In this document: piece after piece, positions 18,325-26,751 of the stretch
Position numbering within the stretch: the first letter of the stretch is position 1
Layout: every line of letters begins with the position of its first letter
NCBI GenBank assembly: GCA_039796575.1
Contig: JBDKJP010000110.1
Location: 1 to 64,000 of the forward strand
DNA: 64,000 nucleotides
Direction of reading: 5' to 3'
Source: UBA668 sp039796575
Lineage (GTDB): Bacteria > Actinomycetota > Acidimicrobiia > Acidimicrobiales > Ilumatobacteraceae
The notes under the pieces: generated by a model
Told to the model about the DNA's origin: nothing
What the model saw: the letters and a program-made list of their open reading frames with translations, nothing else
The model's database searches: none
Program-made: the position numbers and the translations under genes

Positions 18325-18827
18325 CGTACGTCGTCGGACACACCTGCGTCGCGCACCGCCGACTCGACGATGGCCCGCAGGTGCGGCCACGCCGCTTTGA
18401 ACCCGGGGTGCAGCGGACGGCTCATCACCAGGTCGAGCGGCACCCACGCCACGTCGTCGGTCTCGAAGTTCATCGACGCACCGAACGTGGCCGGCACCTC
18501 GAGCACGACGGTGGTGTACGTCCAGTCGTCGGCCGGGGCGAACACGTACTCGCCGAGCTCACGATGCTGGTCGGGGATGTCGCCCACTTCCTCCGAGGCC
18601 TCGCGCAGCGCCGCTTCGAACGGGGTCTCGCCCTCGTCGATGGCACCGCCCGCACAGCTCCACGTGCCGCCCTCGTGCGCCATGGCCGACCGTTGCTGCA
18701 GCATCACGAGCGGGCCGTGCGCGGCGTCGAACACCACGAACAGCACGCCGGCCGCACCGAACACACCCCACCGGACGTGCCCGTCGGAGCAGCGCAGGAA
18801 CCCGTCACCCGATCGGCGGTGCCACAT
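18321..18827 (-). CDS. Nudix hydrolase
   Basis: 168 residues with a complete Nudix box at 61-82 (GAIDEGETPFEAALREASEE then VG), matching GX5EX7REUXEEXGU. Such enzymes cleave nucleoside diphosphates linked to another group with Mg. N-terminal CxxD-rich residues (FLRCSDGHVRWG) are unusual and might bind a metal. A minus-strand TAGGGT box (18836-18841) lies eight bases before the ATG, so it is likely leaderless. It is coupled to the downstream MFS exporter gene. The substrate cannot be read from sequence. Confidence 0.88.
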   Translation of the reverse strand: MWHRRSGDGFLRCSDGHVRWGVFGAAGVLFVVFDAAHGPLVMLQQRSAMAHEGGTWSCAGGAIDEGETPFEAALREASEEVGDIPDQHRELGEYVFAPADDWTYTTVVLEVPATFGASMNFETDDVAWVPLDLVMSRPLHPGFKAAWPHLRAIVESAVRDAGVSDDVR

Positions 18828-18902
18828 GGGCGCCGACCCTACGGCACGGTGCAGCCCGAGTGGGTACTCGCACCCCCCGGGCGAGTACCCACCCCGGCCG
18901 AT

Positions 18903-20483
18903 CTAGGCGCGTGCCCGACGGGGCGAGCGACGCAGCGACAGGACCAGGTAGCCGATGTCGAGCAGCAGCAACCCGGCGATGAGCTGCACGAGCATGCTGC
19001 CCGTGGAGCCGGTGACGACGAGCTCACCCGCGACGGTCGTGCTGGTGGCGACCGGGCCGCCCGACTCGACGGCCGTGGTGGTGGTGGCGGTGCTCTGACC
19101 GACGGCCGTGCTGCTCACGAACGCGCCGCCCGAGGTCGGCTTGCACACGAACACCACCGGCGACGGCAGGCCGATGCTGACGCTGACGTTCGCGCCGTAC
19201 ATCGAGAAGTCCATCTTCCCGCTGCGCGCCGTCCACTGCATGTCGGCCACCGTGAAGCTCACCGTGGCCGGCTTCGCCGTGCCGTCGGGGTTCGTGGTGA
19301 CCGGGATGTTGAGGTTGATCTTCGCCGAGTCCTGCGTGGTCTGCACCGTGTTGGTGCCCGTGATGGCGAGGTCGAGCGTGCCCTTGATGGTGGAGCCCGG
19401 CGTGATGAGGCCGAAGTTGATGCCGGTCTGGAACACGCTGGCCGGGATGGTGACCTTCCAGGCGAGGTTCGAGAGCTTGAACGACGCGTCGGCGTCGACC
19501 TGTGCGGGCGCGGTGCCCGAGCCGTCGAAGCTGAGCTGGCTGAGGTCGGGCGTGACGCTGTTCTTGCACGACGTGGCGTAGGTGGCCGTGCCGCTCACCG
19601 GTCCGGGCAGGGTGGTCGTGGTGGCCGGCGCGGTCGTGGTGGTGGCACCCGCCGTCGTGGTGGTGGCGCCCGCGGTCGTGGTGGTGGCCGCCGACGTCGT
19701 GGTCGTGGCGCCGCCGGTCGTGGTGGTGGTGGCGGCCGTGGTGGTGGTGGCGCCACCGCCGTCGACCGTGACCGTGGCGAAGGGGCCGGCGGTGGCCGGG
19801 GTGAAGGTGGCGCCGCCGACGGCGGACGTGCCGGCCTGGCAGTCGAAGTTGGCCTTGATGAGGCCGCCGGCGACCTGCGCGCTGATGAACACGCCACCCT
19901 GCGGCGACACGGCGCCGGGCCCGACCTGACCGGCCGGGATGGCGGGCAGCGAACCAGGCGCGCCCTGTGCGAAGGCGATGTTGCCGCCGAGCGGGGTCCA
20001 GGTGGTGTCGGGCAGCGACAGGTTCAGGTTGAGCGGGGTGGCGGTCTCGTCACCGTTGCCGGGGATGCCGTTCGGGTCGCTGATGGTGGTGCTGACCGAC
20101 GCCGTGAACGTGAGCACCTGCGTGACCTCGGCGGTGTTCGAGCCGGCGATGGCCACCCACCCCTTGACCGGGATGGTGTTCGGGCCGACGGTGAGGAGGC
20201 CGAGGTTGTAGCCCGACACGAGCAGGGTGGCGGGCACGGCCGCGGAGAAGTTGACACCACTCAGCGTGACAACACCGCCACCGACGCTCGCCGGGTTCGG
20301 AGCACCACTCCCCGTGAGCGTGACGGTGATGTCGCTGAACGTGCCCGTGGCGTTGCTCTTGCACGCATTCGTCGCCGACGCCGCGTCGACGGTGCGTCGC
20401 GACGGGCCGACGATGACGGCCGCCGCGAGTGCGAACGACAGCAGGACCAGCAAAATCAAGGCCCCCCGCTGGTGGCTGCGCAT
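18903..20483 (-). CDS. Wall-anchored surface protein with Thr-rich linker
   Basis: 526 residues. Signal peptide at 1-35; a first beta-rich module (about 40-225) starting NACKSNATGTFSD; a low-complexity linker of ATTTT units (about 245-295); a second module (about 305-460) starting SCKNSVTPDL; and a C-terminal LVVTG (488-492), hydrophobic helix and Arg-rich tail. The end looks like a sortase sorting signal with Val in place of Pro, or else a simple membrane anchor. Both modules share the pattern xGYNLGLLTVGxxTIP or GINFGLITPGSTI. The first module is homologous to the divergent gene at 20845. An exposed structural or adhesive role is inferred. Confidence 0.85.
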   Translation of the reverse strand: MRSHQRGALILLVLLSFALAAAVIVGPSRRTVDAASATNACKSNATGTFSDITVTLTGSGAPNPASVGGGVVTLSGVNFSAAVPATLLVSGYNLGLLTVGPNTIPVKGWVAIAGSNTAEVTQVLTFTASVSTTISDPNGIPGNGDETATPLNLNLSLPDTTWTPLGGNIAFAQGAPGSLPAIPAGQVGPGAVSPQGGVFISAQVAGGLIKANFDCQAGTSAVGGATFTPATAGPFATVTVDGGGATTTTAATTTTTGGATTTTSAATTTTAGATTTTAGATTTTAPATTTTLPGPVSGTATYATSCKNSVTPDLSQLSFDGSGTAPAQVDADASFKLSNLAWKVTIPASVFQTGINFGLITPGSTIKGTLDLAITGTNTVQTTQDSAKINLNIPVTTNPDGTAKPATVSFTVADMQWTARSGKMDFSMYGANVSVSIGLPSPVVFVCKPTSGGAFVSSTAVGQSTATTTTAVESGGPVATSTTVAGELVVTGSTGSMLVQLIAGLLLLDIGYLVLSLRRSPRRARA

Positions 20484-20844
20484 GATGGTTCCCCTTGGTG
20501 TGGCTCGGATGCCCGCGTCCCCACGACGAGCAGGGCGTCACCTCACCACGCCGCCACGGTCGGTGTCAAGACTGACGACCAACGTCGTACCTTCAATTTC
20601 CCCTCAAGAGGGGCTTGACGAGCGGACCGATCATCCTGGTATGTTGCCGCCAAGCCCACCACGTTCCGTGGCGAGCGACAGCCACGGGAGGGGACGTCGG
20701 CAGACGGCTCGTGGAAACGACGAAACCGATGTCCAGCAAGGCGGTCCACCGTGCTTGCACTTCGTCGTATCCGCACAGCCATCGACACTTCCTCGACAGT
20801 GGTGCACATCCGAGCCACCAACATCGAACCAGGGAGTGATCCTC
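20484..20844. promoter_or_regulatory. Divergent promoter region of the surface cluster
   Basis: 361 bases without a gene. It contains a hairpin CCCCTC-AA-GAGGGG (20600-20613) next to a possible promoter for the rightward gene: TTGACG at 20615-20620 and TATGTT at 20640-20645, 19 bases apart. That would leave a 5' leader of about 190 bases before 20845. For the leftward gene I see no convincing promoter. The region is less GC-rich than its neighbours. Confidence 0.4.
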
Positions 20845-22623
20845 TTGCAATCCACCACCAGGCGCAGGGGCGCCATCGCAGCGATTGCCGGCCTCCTGGC
20901 CGCCGTCGTCGCGGTGGGCGCCACCACCGGAGCGGTGCAAGCCGCACCGGGCAGCCTCGCCACCATGAACACCTGCCAGAACAACGCCAACGGCAACTTC
21001 TCCGACATCCAATGGACGTTGTCGGGCACCGCGGCACCGAACCCGCAGACGCTCGGCGCCGGCGACATCACGTTGTCGGGCGGCCGCATCGTCGGTGAGA
21101 TCCCGGCGGCCATCCTCGTGGCCGGCTACAACCTCGGCGTCCTCACCGTCGGCTCGAACCCGATCCCCACCAAGATCTGGGTCGCCCGTTCGGCCAGCAA
21201 CGTCGACACCGGCGGCGGCGTGAAGGGCACGCTCACCCGTGTCGACCTGCTCGACCTGCCGACGCAGCTGAGCACCGTCATCACCGACCCCGACGGCATC
21301 CCCGGCGGTACCGGCCCCGGCGGCGCCGACGAGACAGCCACGCCCATCTCCGTCGACCAGCCGCTGCCGAACTGGACCGTCACGCCGCTCGGCGGCAACG
21401 TGAGCTTCAAGCAGGGTGCGCCCGGCGCCATCGGCCCGCTGCCCATCGGCACCAACAACGCCAACGTCGCCACGACCGGCAGCATCTTCACCCAGTCGGT
21501 GGTGGCCGGTGGCCTCATCAAGGTGAACTTCGACTGCCAGCCCGGCACCTCCACGGTGGCCGTGCCGCCGAGCACCACCACCACGGGCATCCCCGCGGCG
21601 AGCATCGGTGCGTTCGAGGTCGGCGAAGTGGTGGCACCGCCCACCGCGCCGACGTGCACCAACGAGAGCGTCAGCGTGGGCGTCGGCCAGTCGGCCAGCG
21701 TCGACCTGCGTGACAACTGCGAGGACGTCAACGAGGCACAGGGTGGCGGTTCGCCGTTCACGTTCAACCTCGGCCCCGTCTCGGCAGGCACCCTCGAGGC
21801 CACCGCGGTCGACGGCGTGTACACCTACACGGCGCCGGCTGCCGACCCGGGTGCACCAGTGGTCATCGACTTCACCGCCACCGACGCGAGCGGCCTCACC
21901 AGCGCCGCCGGCAGCACCATCAGCGCCACCATCCTGGCCAACCAGTGCGACGCCACGGCCGAGACCTGCGACCTCACGCAGATCGTCGCCCAGCCCGTCG
22001 TCGGCACCACGATGACCATGTCGAAGGTGCCCGGCGCCATCGTCATGTCGCCCGTCGTGTTGAACGGCGCCGAGCAGGTGTCGACCGGTGCGCTGAACAC
22101 CATCACCGTCACCAACGCCCGTGGCACGGCGGCCGCCTGGTCGGTCACCGCCTACGTCACCGACCTCGGTGCCGCAGGTGCTCGTACGTTCGAGCCGCTC
22201 CCCGGTGTGGTCGTGCCGCTGTGCTCGCTCGCCGGCGCCGGCCCGTTCGCCGCCAACCCGGCGTTCGCCGCCACCATCGACAGCGACCGCCTGTGCATCC
22301 CCGGTGACAACCTCGGCTGGACCCCGGCCGCGGCCGTGGCCCACAACGACATCCCCGGTGATGTCGCGGCCGTCAGCGCCGGTGCCGCCAGCGCCGCATC
22401 GCCGGCCGAGTGGCTCGCCGCCCTCGTGGCTGCGGGCAACACCGCCGATCCCGCTCAGGGCGTCGACGGCCTCGGTGGCCTGCTCAGCGCGAAGACGCTG
22501 TGCTCGGCACCGGTGAACCAGTCGGGTGGCACGTTCACCTGCAATGCCTCCCTGTACCTCGGTGTCCCGGCCTCGGCCGGTGCCGGTACGTACACGGGTG
22601 GTCTCGTGCTGACGCTCGCCTGA
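20845..22623 (+). CDS. Secreted beta-rich surface protein
   Basis: 592 residues with signal peptide ending VQAAPG. The N-terminal module (TCQNNANGNFSDIQWTLSG, then VAGYNLGVLTVGSNPIPTK) is homologous to module 1 of the divergent protein at 18903. A middle part (about 260-370) looks like an Ig-like or cadherin-like repeat, and the C-terminal 200 residues end in TYTGGLVLTLA without a membrane anchor. A TTG start at 20845 is chosen because AGGGAG lies eight bases upstream; a GTG at 20836 overlaps that site. It is followed by a strong hairpin and a DUF916-like gene. This arrangement recalls WxL systems in which a secreted protein is held by a DUF916 protein, but I do not claim a WxL domain. Confidence 0.82.
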   Translation: MQSTTRRRGAIAAIAGLLAAVVAVGATTGAVQAAPGSLATMNTCQNNANGNFSDIQWTLSGTAAPNPQTLGAGDITLSGGRIVGEIPAAILVAGYNLGVLTVGSNPIPTKIWVARSASNVDTGGGVKGTLTRVDLLDLPTQLSTVITDPDGIPGGTGPGGADETATPISVDQPLPNWTVTPLGGNVSFKQGAPGAIGPLPIGTNNANVATTGSIFTQSVVAGGLIKVNFDCQPGTSTVAVPPSTTTTGIPAASIGAFEVGEVVAPPTAPTCTNESVSVGVGQSASVDLRDNCEDVNEAQGGGSPFTFNLGPVSAGTLEATAVDGVYTYTAPAADPGAPVVIDFTATDASGLTSAAGSTISATILANQCDATAETCDLTQIVAQPVVGTTMTMSKVPGAIVMSPVVLNGAEQVSTGALNTITVTNARGTAAAWSVTAYVTDLGAAGARTFEPLPGVVVPLCSLAGAGPFAANPAFAATIDSDRLCIPGDNLGWTPAAAVAHNDIPGDVAAVSAGAASAASPAEWLAALVAAGNTADPAQGVDGLGGLLSAKTLCSAPVNQSGGTFTCNASLYLGVPASAGAGTYTGGLVLTLA

Positions 22624-22665
22624 CCTCGGTCGGGCGAACGCCACACAACCTGTACACACCAACTC

Positions 22666-22705
22666 GAGCGGGTGGGATCCCGGGCAACCGGGGTTCCACC
22701 CGCTC
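22666..22705 (+). terminator. Long GNRA-capped hairpin, terminator or attenuator
   Basis: An 18-bp stem (22666-22683 with 22688-22705) with two G-U wobbles is closed by the tetraloop GCAA. It lies between the abundant-type secreted protein gene and the DUF916-like gene. It probably trims or partly terminates the mRNA so that the surface protein is made in excess over its anchor. Confidence 0.75.
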
Positions 22706-22736
22706 CCCATTGCAAGAACAAGGACGGGAAGCAGAC

Positions 22737-23753
22737 GTGGAGCTCGGACGGAAGCGGCACCACCTCCGACACATCGCCGCAGTGGCCATCGGCCTGCTGC
22801 TGGGGACGACGTCGATCACCGCGGCGGCACCCGCTGCACCCCGGTCGACGGCACCGCCCACCGACGAGACGTCCACCGACTCGCCCGGCAGCTTCGCCGT
22901 CCAACCCTCCGGCGAGGCCGGACCGGGCGGTCGCGACTTCTTCATCTACACGCTGAAGGTGGGCGAGCTCTACGGCGACACCGTCGCCATCTCCAACCTC
23001 GGCACCGAGCCGGCCACGTTCGTGATCTACGCCACCGACGCGCAGAACACCACCGACGGCTCGTTCAGCCTGCTCCGCGAGGAGGAGACCCCCACCGACG
23101 TCGGCACGTGGGTGGAGCTCGGCGCCACCCAGTGGACGGTCGAGCCAGGCACGTTCGTGAACGTGCCGTTCAGCATCTCGGTGCCCGACGACGCCGCACC
23201 CGGCGACCACGTCGGCGCCATCGTGGCCCAGAAGATCGACGACCCCGACAACCCCGACGACGGCATCGGGCTCGACGTGCGGGTGCGCATCGGCGCCCGC
23301 ATCTACGTGCGCGTCGACGGCCCGGTGAGCCCGTCGCTCGCCATCGATCGTTTCGAGATCGACTACGACGCCCCCGGCACGCCCTTCGGCAGCAACAACG
23401 CCAAGGTCACCTACGTGCTCACCAACACCGGCGACATCCGCCTCACGCCGACCGCGGATCTCGAGGTGTCGGGCCTGTTCGGGCTCGGCTCGACCTCGTC
23501 GCCGCAGCGGCAGATCCCCGAGCTGCTGCCCGGTGGCTCGATCGAGATCGCCGAAACGGTGCAGGATGTGCAGCCGTGGATGCGCATCACCGCCGACCTC
23601 GAGGTGCAGGCCGAAGAAGGCGCGGTGCTGGTGCAGTCGTCGATCACCCAGTGGGCCGTGCCGTGGCTGAGCGTCATCGTCGTCGGCGTCGTGGTGCTGG
23701 CGCTCGTGGTGTGGCGCATCATCGCCCGCCGACGGAAGCGGGCCACCGCCTGA
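22737..23753 (+). CDS. DUF916-like (WxL-interacting type) membrane-anchored surface protein
   Basis: 338 residues: signal peptide ending AAAPAAP, then SFAVQPSGEAG and GGRDFFIYTLKVGELYGD, where the beta-sandwich begins, followed by ISNLGTEPATFVIYATDA; a second beta domain (about 205-300); and a C-terminal transmembrane helix with a short Arg/Lys tail (about 305-338). This is the layout of the DUF916/WxLIP family, which binds peptidoglycan and holds partner proteins at the surface in Gram-positives. The GTG start at 22737 follows AAGGACGGGAA. The stop overlaps the next start (TGATG), so the downstream membrane protein is coupled. Confidence 0.82.
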   Translation: MELGRKRHHLRHIAAVAIGLLLGTTSITAAAPAAPRSTAPPTDETSTDSPGSFAVQPSGEAGPGGRDFFIYTLKVGELYGDTVAISNLGTEPATFVIYATDAQNTTDGSFSLLREEETPTDVGTWVELGATQWTVEPGTFVNVPFSISVPDDAAPGDHVGAIVAQKIDDPDNPDDGIGLDVRVRIGARIYVRVDGPVSPSLAIDRFEIDYDAPGTPFGSNNAKVTYVLTNTGDIRLTPTADLEVSGLFGLGSTSSPQRQIPELLPGGSIEIAETVQDVQPWMRITADLEVQAEEGAVLVQSSITQWAVPWLSVIVVGVVVLALVVWRIIARRRKRATA

Positions 23754-25135
23754 TGCCTCGCGGAGCACGGGCCGTGCTGCGGTGGTGGGTCGCGAGCTGC
23801 GCGTTCGCGACCCTCTTCGCCGCGGGCGCGGCCGGTGCGGCGCCGCCCCCCGACGACCCGAACACCCCGGTGATCGAGGTCGTCGACAGCGCGGTCATCG
23901 GCGACGCCGTGCTGCCCGGGCAGACGTTCAAGGTCGAGGGCCGCGGCTGGCCGACGAACACGCTCGTCCAGCTCGAGGTGTGCGGCGCCGAAGCCCGGTC
24001 GGGCTCGTCCGACTGCGCCGTCTCGAGCGCGCAGGTGGTGGCCACCGGCGACGACGGCACCCTCCGCGGACGTGTGCCGATCGTCATCCCGCCGTCGCCG
24101 TGCCCGTGCGTCATCCGGGCGCTCAGCCAGACCGGCACCGCCACCGCCACCACCCCGGTCGAGGTGCCCGGCGCGCTCTCCAGCCATCCCGGCGACGGCA
24201 GCGTCGTCGCACCCGCGCTGCGCCGGCTGGAGGTGGAGAACGTGTCGCTCAACGGCAGCAACACGCTGCGCACATGGCTCGGCGCAGGCCCCCAGCGCAC
24301 GTTCGAGTTCGAGGTCGTCAACACCGGCAGCGTGCCGGTCAACGACGCCACCGTCATCATCACCGCCGGCCCGGTCGACGCACCGAACGGGTTCGTGCCG
24401 CCGGTGCGGCTCGACCGGATGGAGGTCGGCGAACGACGCGCCGTGTCGGTGCCCATCCAGTTCCCGGCACTGTCGTGGGGCGAGCAACAGGTGCGCGCCG
24501 TCATCAACGGCACGTCGGCGCCGGTGGCGTTCGCCGAGACCACCAGCTCCTACCCGTGGCTGCTCGTCATCGTGCCCACCGTGCTGCTCGTGCAACTGCT
24601 GCTCATCACCGTCCGCAACCTCGTTCGCCGTCGCCTCCACGAGGAGGAGTCCGAGGTCGTGGTCGCCGACCCGAACGAACCGGCCGACGACGCGCTGATC
24701 TGCGTGGTCGAGTACTCGCTGGCCGTGCCGTCACCCGACGGTGGCGCGCCCACCCAGGAGCACCGCACCGAGGTGGTGCGCAGCATGGCCACCGTGCGCC
24801 AGATGGTGCTCGACTCGCTGCGCGACGACACCGGTGACGACGACGGCGGCACCGACGGGGCGCCGGCCGCGCCCGCCATCGCCATCAGCACCATCACGCT
24901 GCTCGCCGACGCCGACGCCCGGGTGGGCACCGCCTACCACGCCTGCGACGCGCTGTGCGAGTGGATCGAGACCACGTTCGCCGAGAGCGACCACCCCGCG
25001 GCGAAGTCGCTCACGCTGCGCCGGCACGTCAGCCCCACCGGCAACACCAGCGCCGCCGCTGCCTCGGGCATGGGCATGGTGCCGCTGTCGGTGATGGTGC
25101 GCGCACCGCACGTGCGAGCCGCCGCCGTGGCATGA
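23753..25135 (+). CDS. Single-pass surface protein with Ig-like ectodomain and cytoplasmic tail
   Basis: 460 residues. Signal peptide ending AGAAPPP; an ectodomain (about 35-130) like the neocarzinostatin/IPT fold (VLPGQTFKVEGRGWPTNTLV) with paired Cys; a second beta domain (about 150-260); one transmembrane helix (about 266-288); and a cytoplasmic part of about 170 residues with no recognised domain. The ATG overlaps the stop of the DUF916-like gene. With its cytoplasmic tail it could link the surface assembly to the cell interior. It is followed by a terminator, so the cluster ends here. Confidence 0.8.
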   Translation: MPRGARAVLRWWVASCAFATLFAAGAAGAAPPPDDPNTPVIEVVDSAVIGDAVLPGQTFKVEGRGWPTNTLVQLEVCGAEARSGSSDCAVSSAQVVATGDDGTLRGRVPIVIPPSPCPCVIRALSQTGTATATTPVEVPGALSSHPGDGSVVAPALRRLEVENVSLNGSNTLRTWLGAGPQRTFEFEVVNTGSVPVNDATVIITAGPVDAPNGFVPPVRLDRMEVGERRAVSVPIQFPALSWGEQQVRAVINGTSAPVAFAETTSSYPWLLVIVPTVLLVQLLLITVRNLVRRRLHEEESEVVVADPNEPADDALICVVEYSLAVPSPDGGAPTQEHRTEVVRSMATVRQMVLDSLRDDTGDDDGGTDGAPAAPAIAISTITLLADADARVGTAYHACDALCEWIETTFAESDHPAAKSLTLRRHVSPTGNTSAAAASGMGMVPLSVMVRAPHVRAAAVA

Positions 25136-25162
25136 CCGCGCCGTCCTCGCCGTCACACAAGA

Positions 25163-25191
25163 GACGGCGGCCCCACGAGAGGGTCGCCGTC
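25163..25191 (+). terminator. Terminator of the surface cluster
   Basis: GACGGCGGCCC (25163-25173) pairs with GGGTCGCCGTC (25181-25191) with one G-U wobble and a seven-base loop, followed by CCTTCT. It lies 28 bases after the last gene of the surface operon. Confidence 0.75.
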
Positions 25192-25335
25192 CCTTCTCCG
25201 AGCCACCGGAGAACGAATCTCAGGCTAACCATCGATCCCGGCAAACACAGCGCGGGCCACCACCACCGGGGGCCGGGCACGGGGTACGCTCGGCCACGCC
25301 GCAACCTGACGACCAGGTGATGGGAGCTCCGACGC

Positions 25336-26700
25336 ATGGGACTGTTCAGCAAGAAACCGAAGCCGGCACCGGCCGTGAGCGACGACGTCGATCCGTCGAG
25401 CGCGCCCACGCCGGCCGCAGGGCTGCCCGCGCCCGTACCGGCGCCCGCCCCTGCACCGGCCCCGGCGAAGGCGGCGAAGAAGTCGAAGAAGGCCACCATC
25501 GACCCGGTCGACTTCCTCAACCTGCGCGCCGAACTGATGGACGTGAAGGCCCGCCTCATGGCCGCCGAGCAGTCGCGCGCCATCGTCGAGAGCCGCCTCG
25601 CCGCGCTCGACGCCACCGCACTCGCGCTCTCCAGCGAGCAGGCGGGCTCCACCGGCGCCGGCGAGCGGCTCGCCGAGCTCGAGGCGCGGGTGGCCGAGCT
25701 GGCCCAGCCCGGCACCGACGCCGACGACATGGCCGCCGTGGCCGCGCTGCAGGCATCGCTGCAGGGTCGCATCGACGAGCTCGCCGGCCAGGTCGAGCAG
25801 CAGAAGGCCGCCGCAGCTGCCGCCACCGCCGCCGCCGAGGCGGCCACCGCCGCCGCAGCCACCGCGTCCTCCACGCCCGCGGCAGCCGCCACGGTCGACC
25901 CGGAGCTCGCCGCGAAGATCGACGCGCTCGAGGTGCAGGTCGCACAGGCCACCGCCGCAGCCGAGGCCGCGCGTGCCGAGGTGGCCGCGAAGGCCGAGCC
26001 GCCGTCGTCGCTGCTGTTCACCCCGGCCGCCACACCCACCGTCGACCCAGAGGTCGCGGCGCGGCTCGACGCCCTCGGCGACCGCATCACCGCCATCGAG
26101 CCGCTGCACGAACGCAGCGCCCAGATCGACGACCTGGCGCAGCGCGTCGCGCAGATCGACGTGCTCGCCGGACAGCTCTCGCAGCTCAACGCGCGGGTCA
26201 GCGCGCAGGCCGAGTTCGGTGCACAGCTCAGCGCGATGCGCGACCGCATCACCGAACTGCAGAGCGACACCGAAGTGCGCCGCGAGGCGGCACTGGTGGC
26301 CAACGACGACGCCGAGCTCCGCGACCGGGTCAACGGGCTCACCGATCGCATGCTCGCGGCAGAGGCACTGGCGGCACAGCTCGGCGTGCTCGCCGAGCGC
26401 GTCGCCGCCACCGACGCCACGGCACGCCACGCGAGCGAGCAGGTCGCTGCGCTCGAGCAGCGGGTCGACTCGGTGGGCACCGAGTTGGCCAACCAGATCA
26501 GCGAGCTCGGCCGCGACATCGACGGCCTCGCCGCCCGCACCGCCGACGTGGCCTCCGGCACCGTGAGCGACGAGGTGATGGCGGCGCTGCGCAACGGCCA
26601 GATCAAGCTCGCGAACGAGCAGGCGCGCTACGAGATCGCGTTCCGCGAAGACCTCGCGGCGCTCGCCGAGCACGTGCGCCGCAACCCGCCCCGCGCCTGA
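25336..26700 (+). CDS. Alanine-rich coiled-coil protein
   Basis: 454 residues, cytoplasmic. An N-terminal basic/Pro-Ala segment (1-55, KSKK at the end) is followed by almost continuous heptad-rich helix with repeated LxxRVxxLE and AxLDALGDRI units, broken by Ala/Pro/Thr linkers near 165-190 and 220-240. I do not recognise a family. Such proteins act as scaffolds or polymers; the placement beside a DivIVA-like protein and UPF0182 makes an envelope or cell-shape role possible but unproven. The ATG at 25336 follows GGGAGC. A TACGCT box some 45 bases upstream could be its promoter. Confidence 0.8.
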   Translation: MGLFSKKPKPAPAVSDDVDPSSAPTPAAGLPAPVPAPAPAPAPAKAAKKSKKATIDPVDFLNLRAELMDVKARLMAAEQSRAIVESRLAALDATALALSSEQAGSTGAGERLAELEARVAELAQPGTDADDMAAVAALQASLQGRIDELAGQVEQQKAAAAAATAAAEAATAAAATASSTPAAAATVDPELAAKIDALEVQVAQATAAAEAARAEVAAKAEPPSSLLFTPAATPTVDPEVAARLDALGDRITAIEPLHERSAQIDDLAQRVAQIDVLAGQLSQLNARVSAQAEFGAQLSAMRDRITELQSDTEVRREAALVANDDAELRDRVNGLTDRMLAAEALAAQLGVLAERVAATDATARHASEQVAALEQRVDSVGTELANQISELGRDIDGLAARTADVASGTVSDEVMAALRNGQIKLANEQARYEIAFREDLAALAEHVRRNPPRA

Positions 26701-26751
26701 CCCCCTCCCTTCCCCGGGACGATTCGCGCCCGACCGGGGGTGGCGGGTGGG

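Noticed and set aside
19610..19760. Repeats that look like a CRISPR or minisatellite
   Set aside because: They encode the ATTTT linker of the wall protein in frame; units are irregular and there are no spacers.
20484..20844. Possible small genes in the divergent gap
   Set aside because: Frames there are short extensions of shadows or of the signal peptide gene; only promoter-like elements are convincing.
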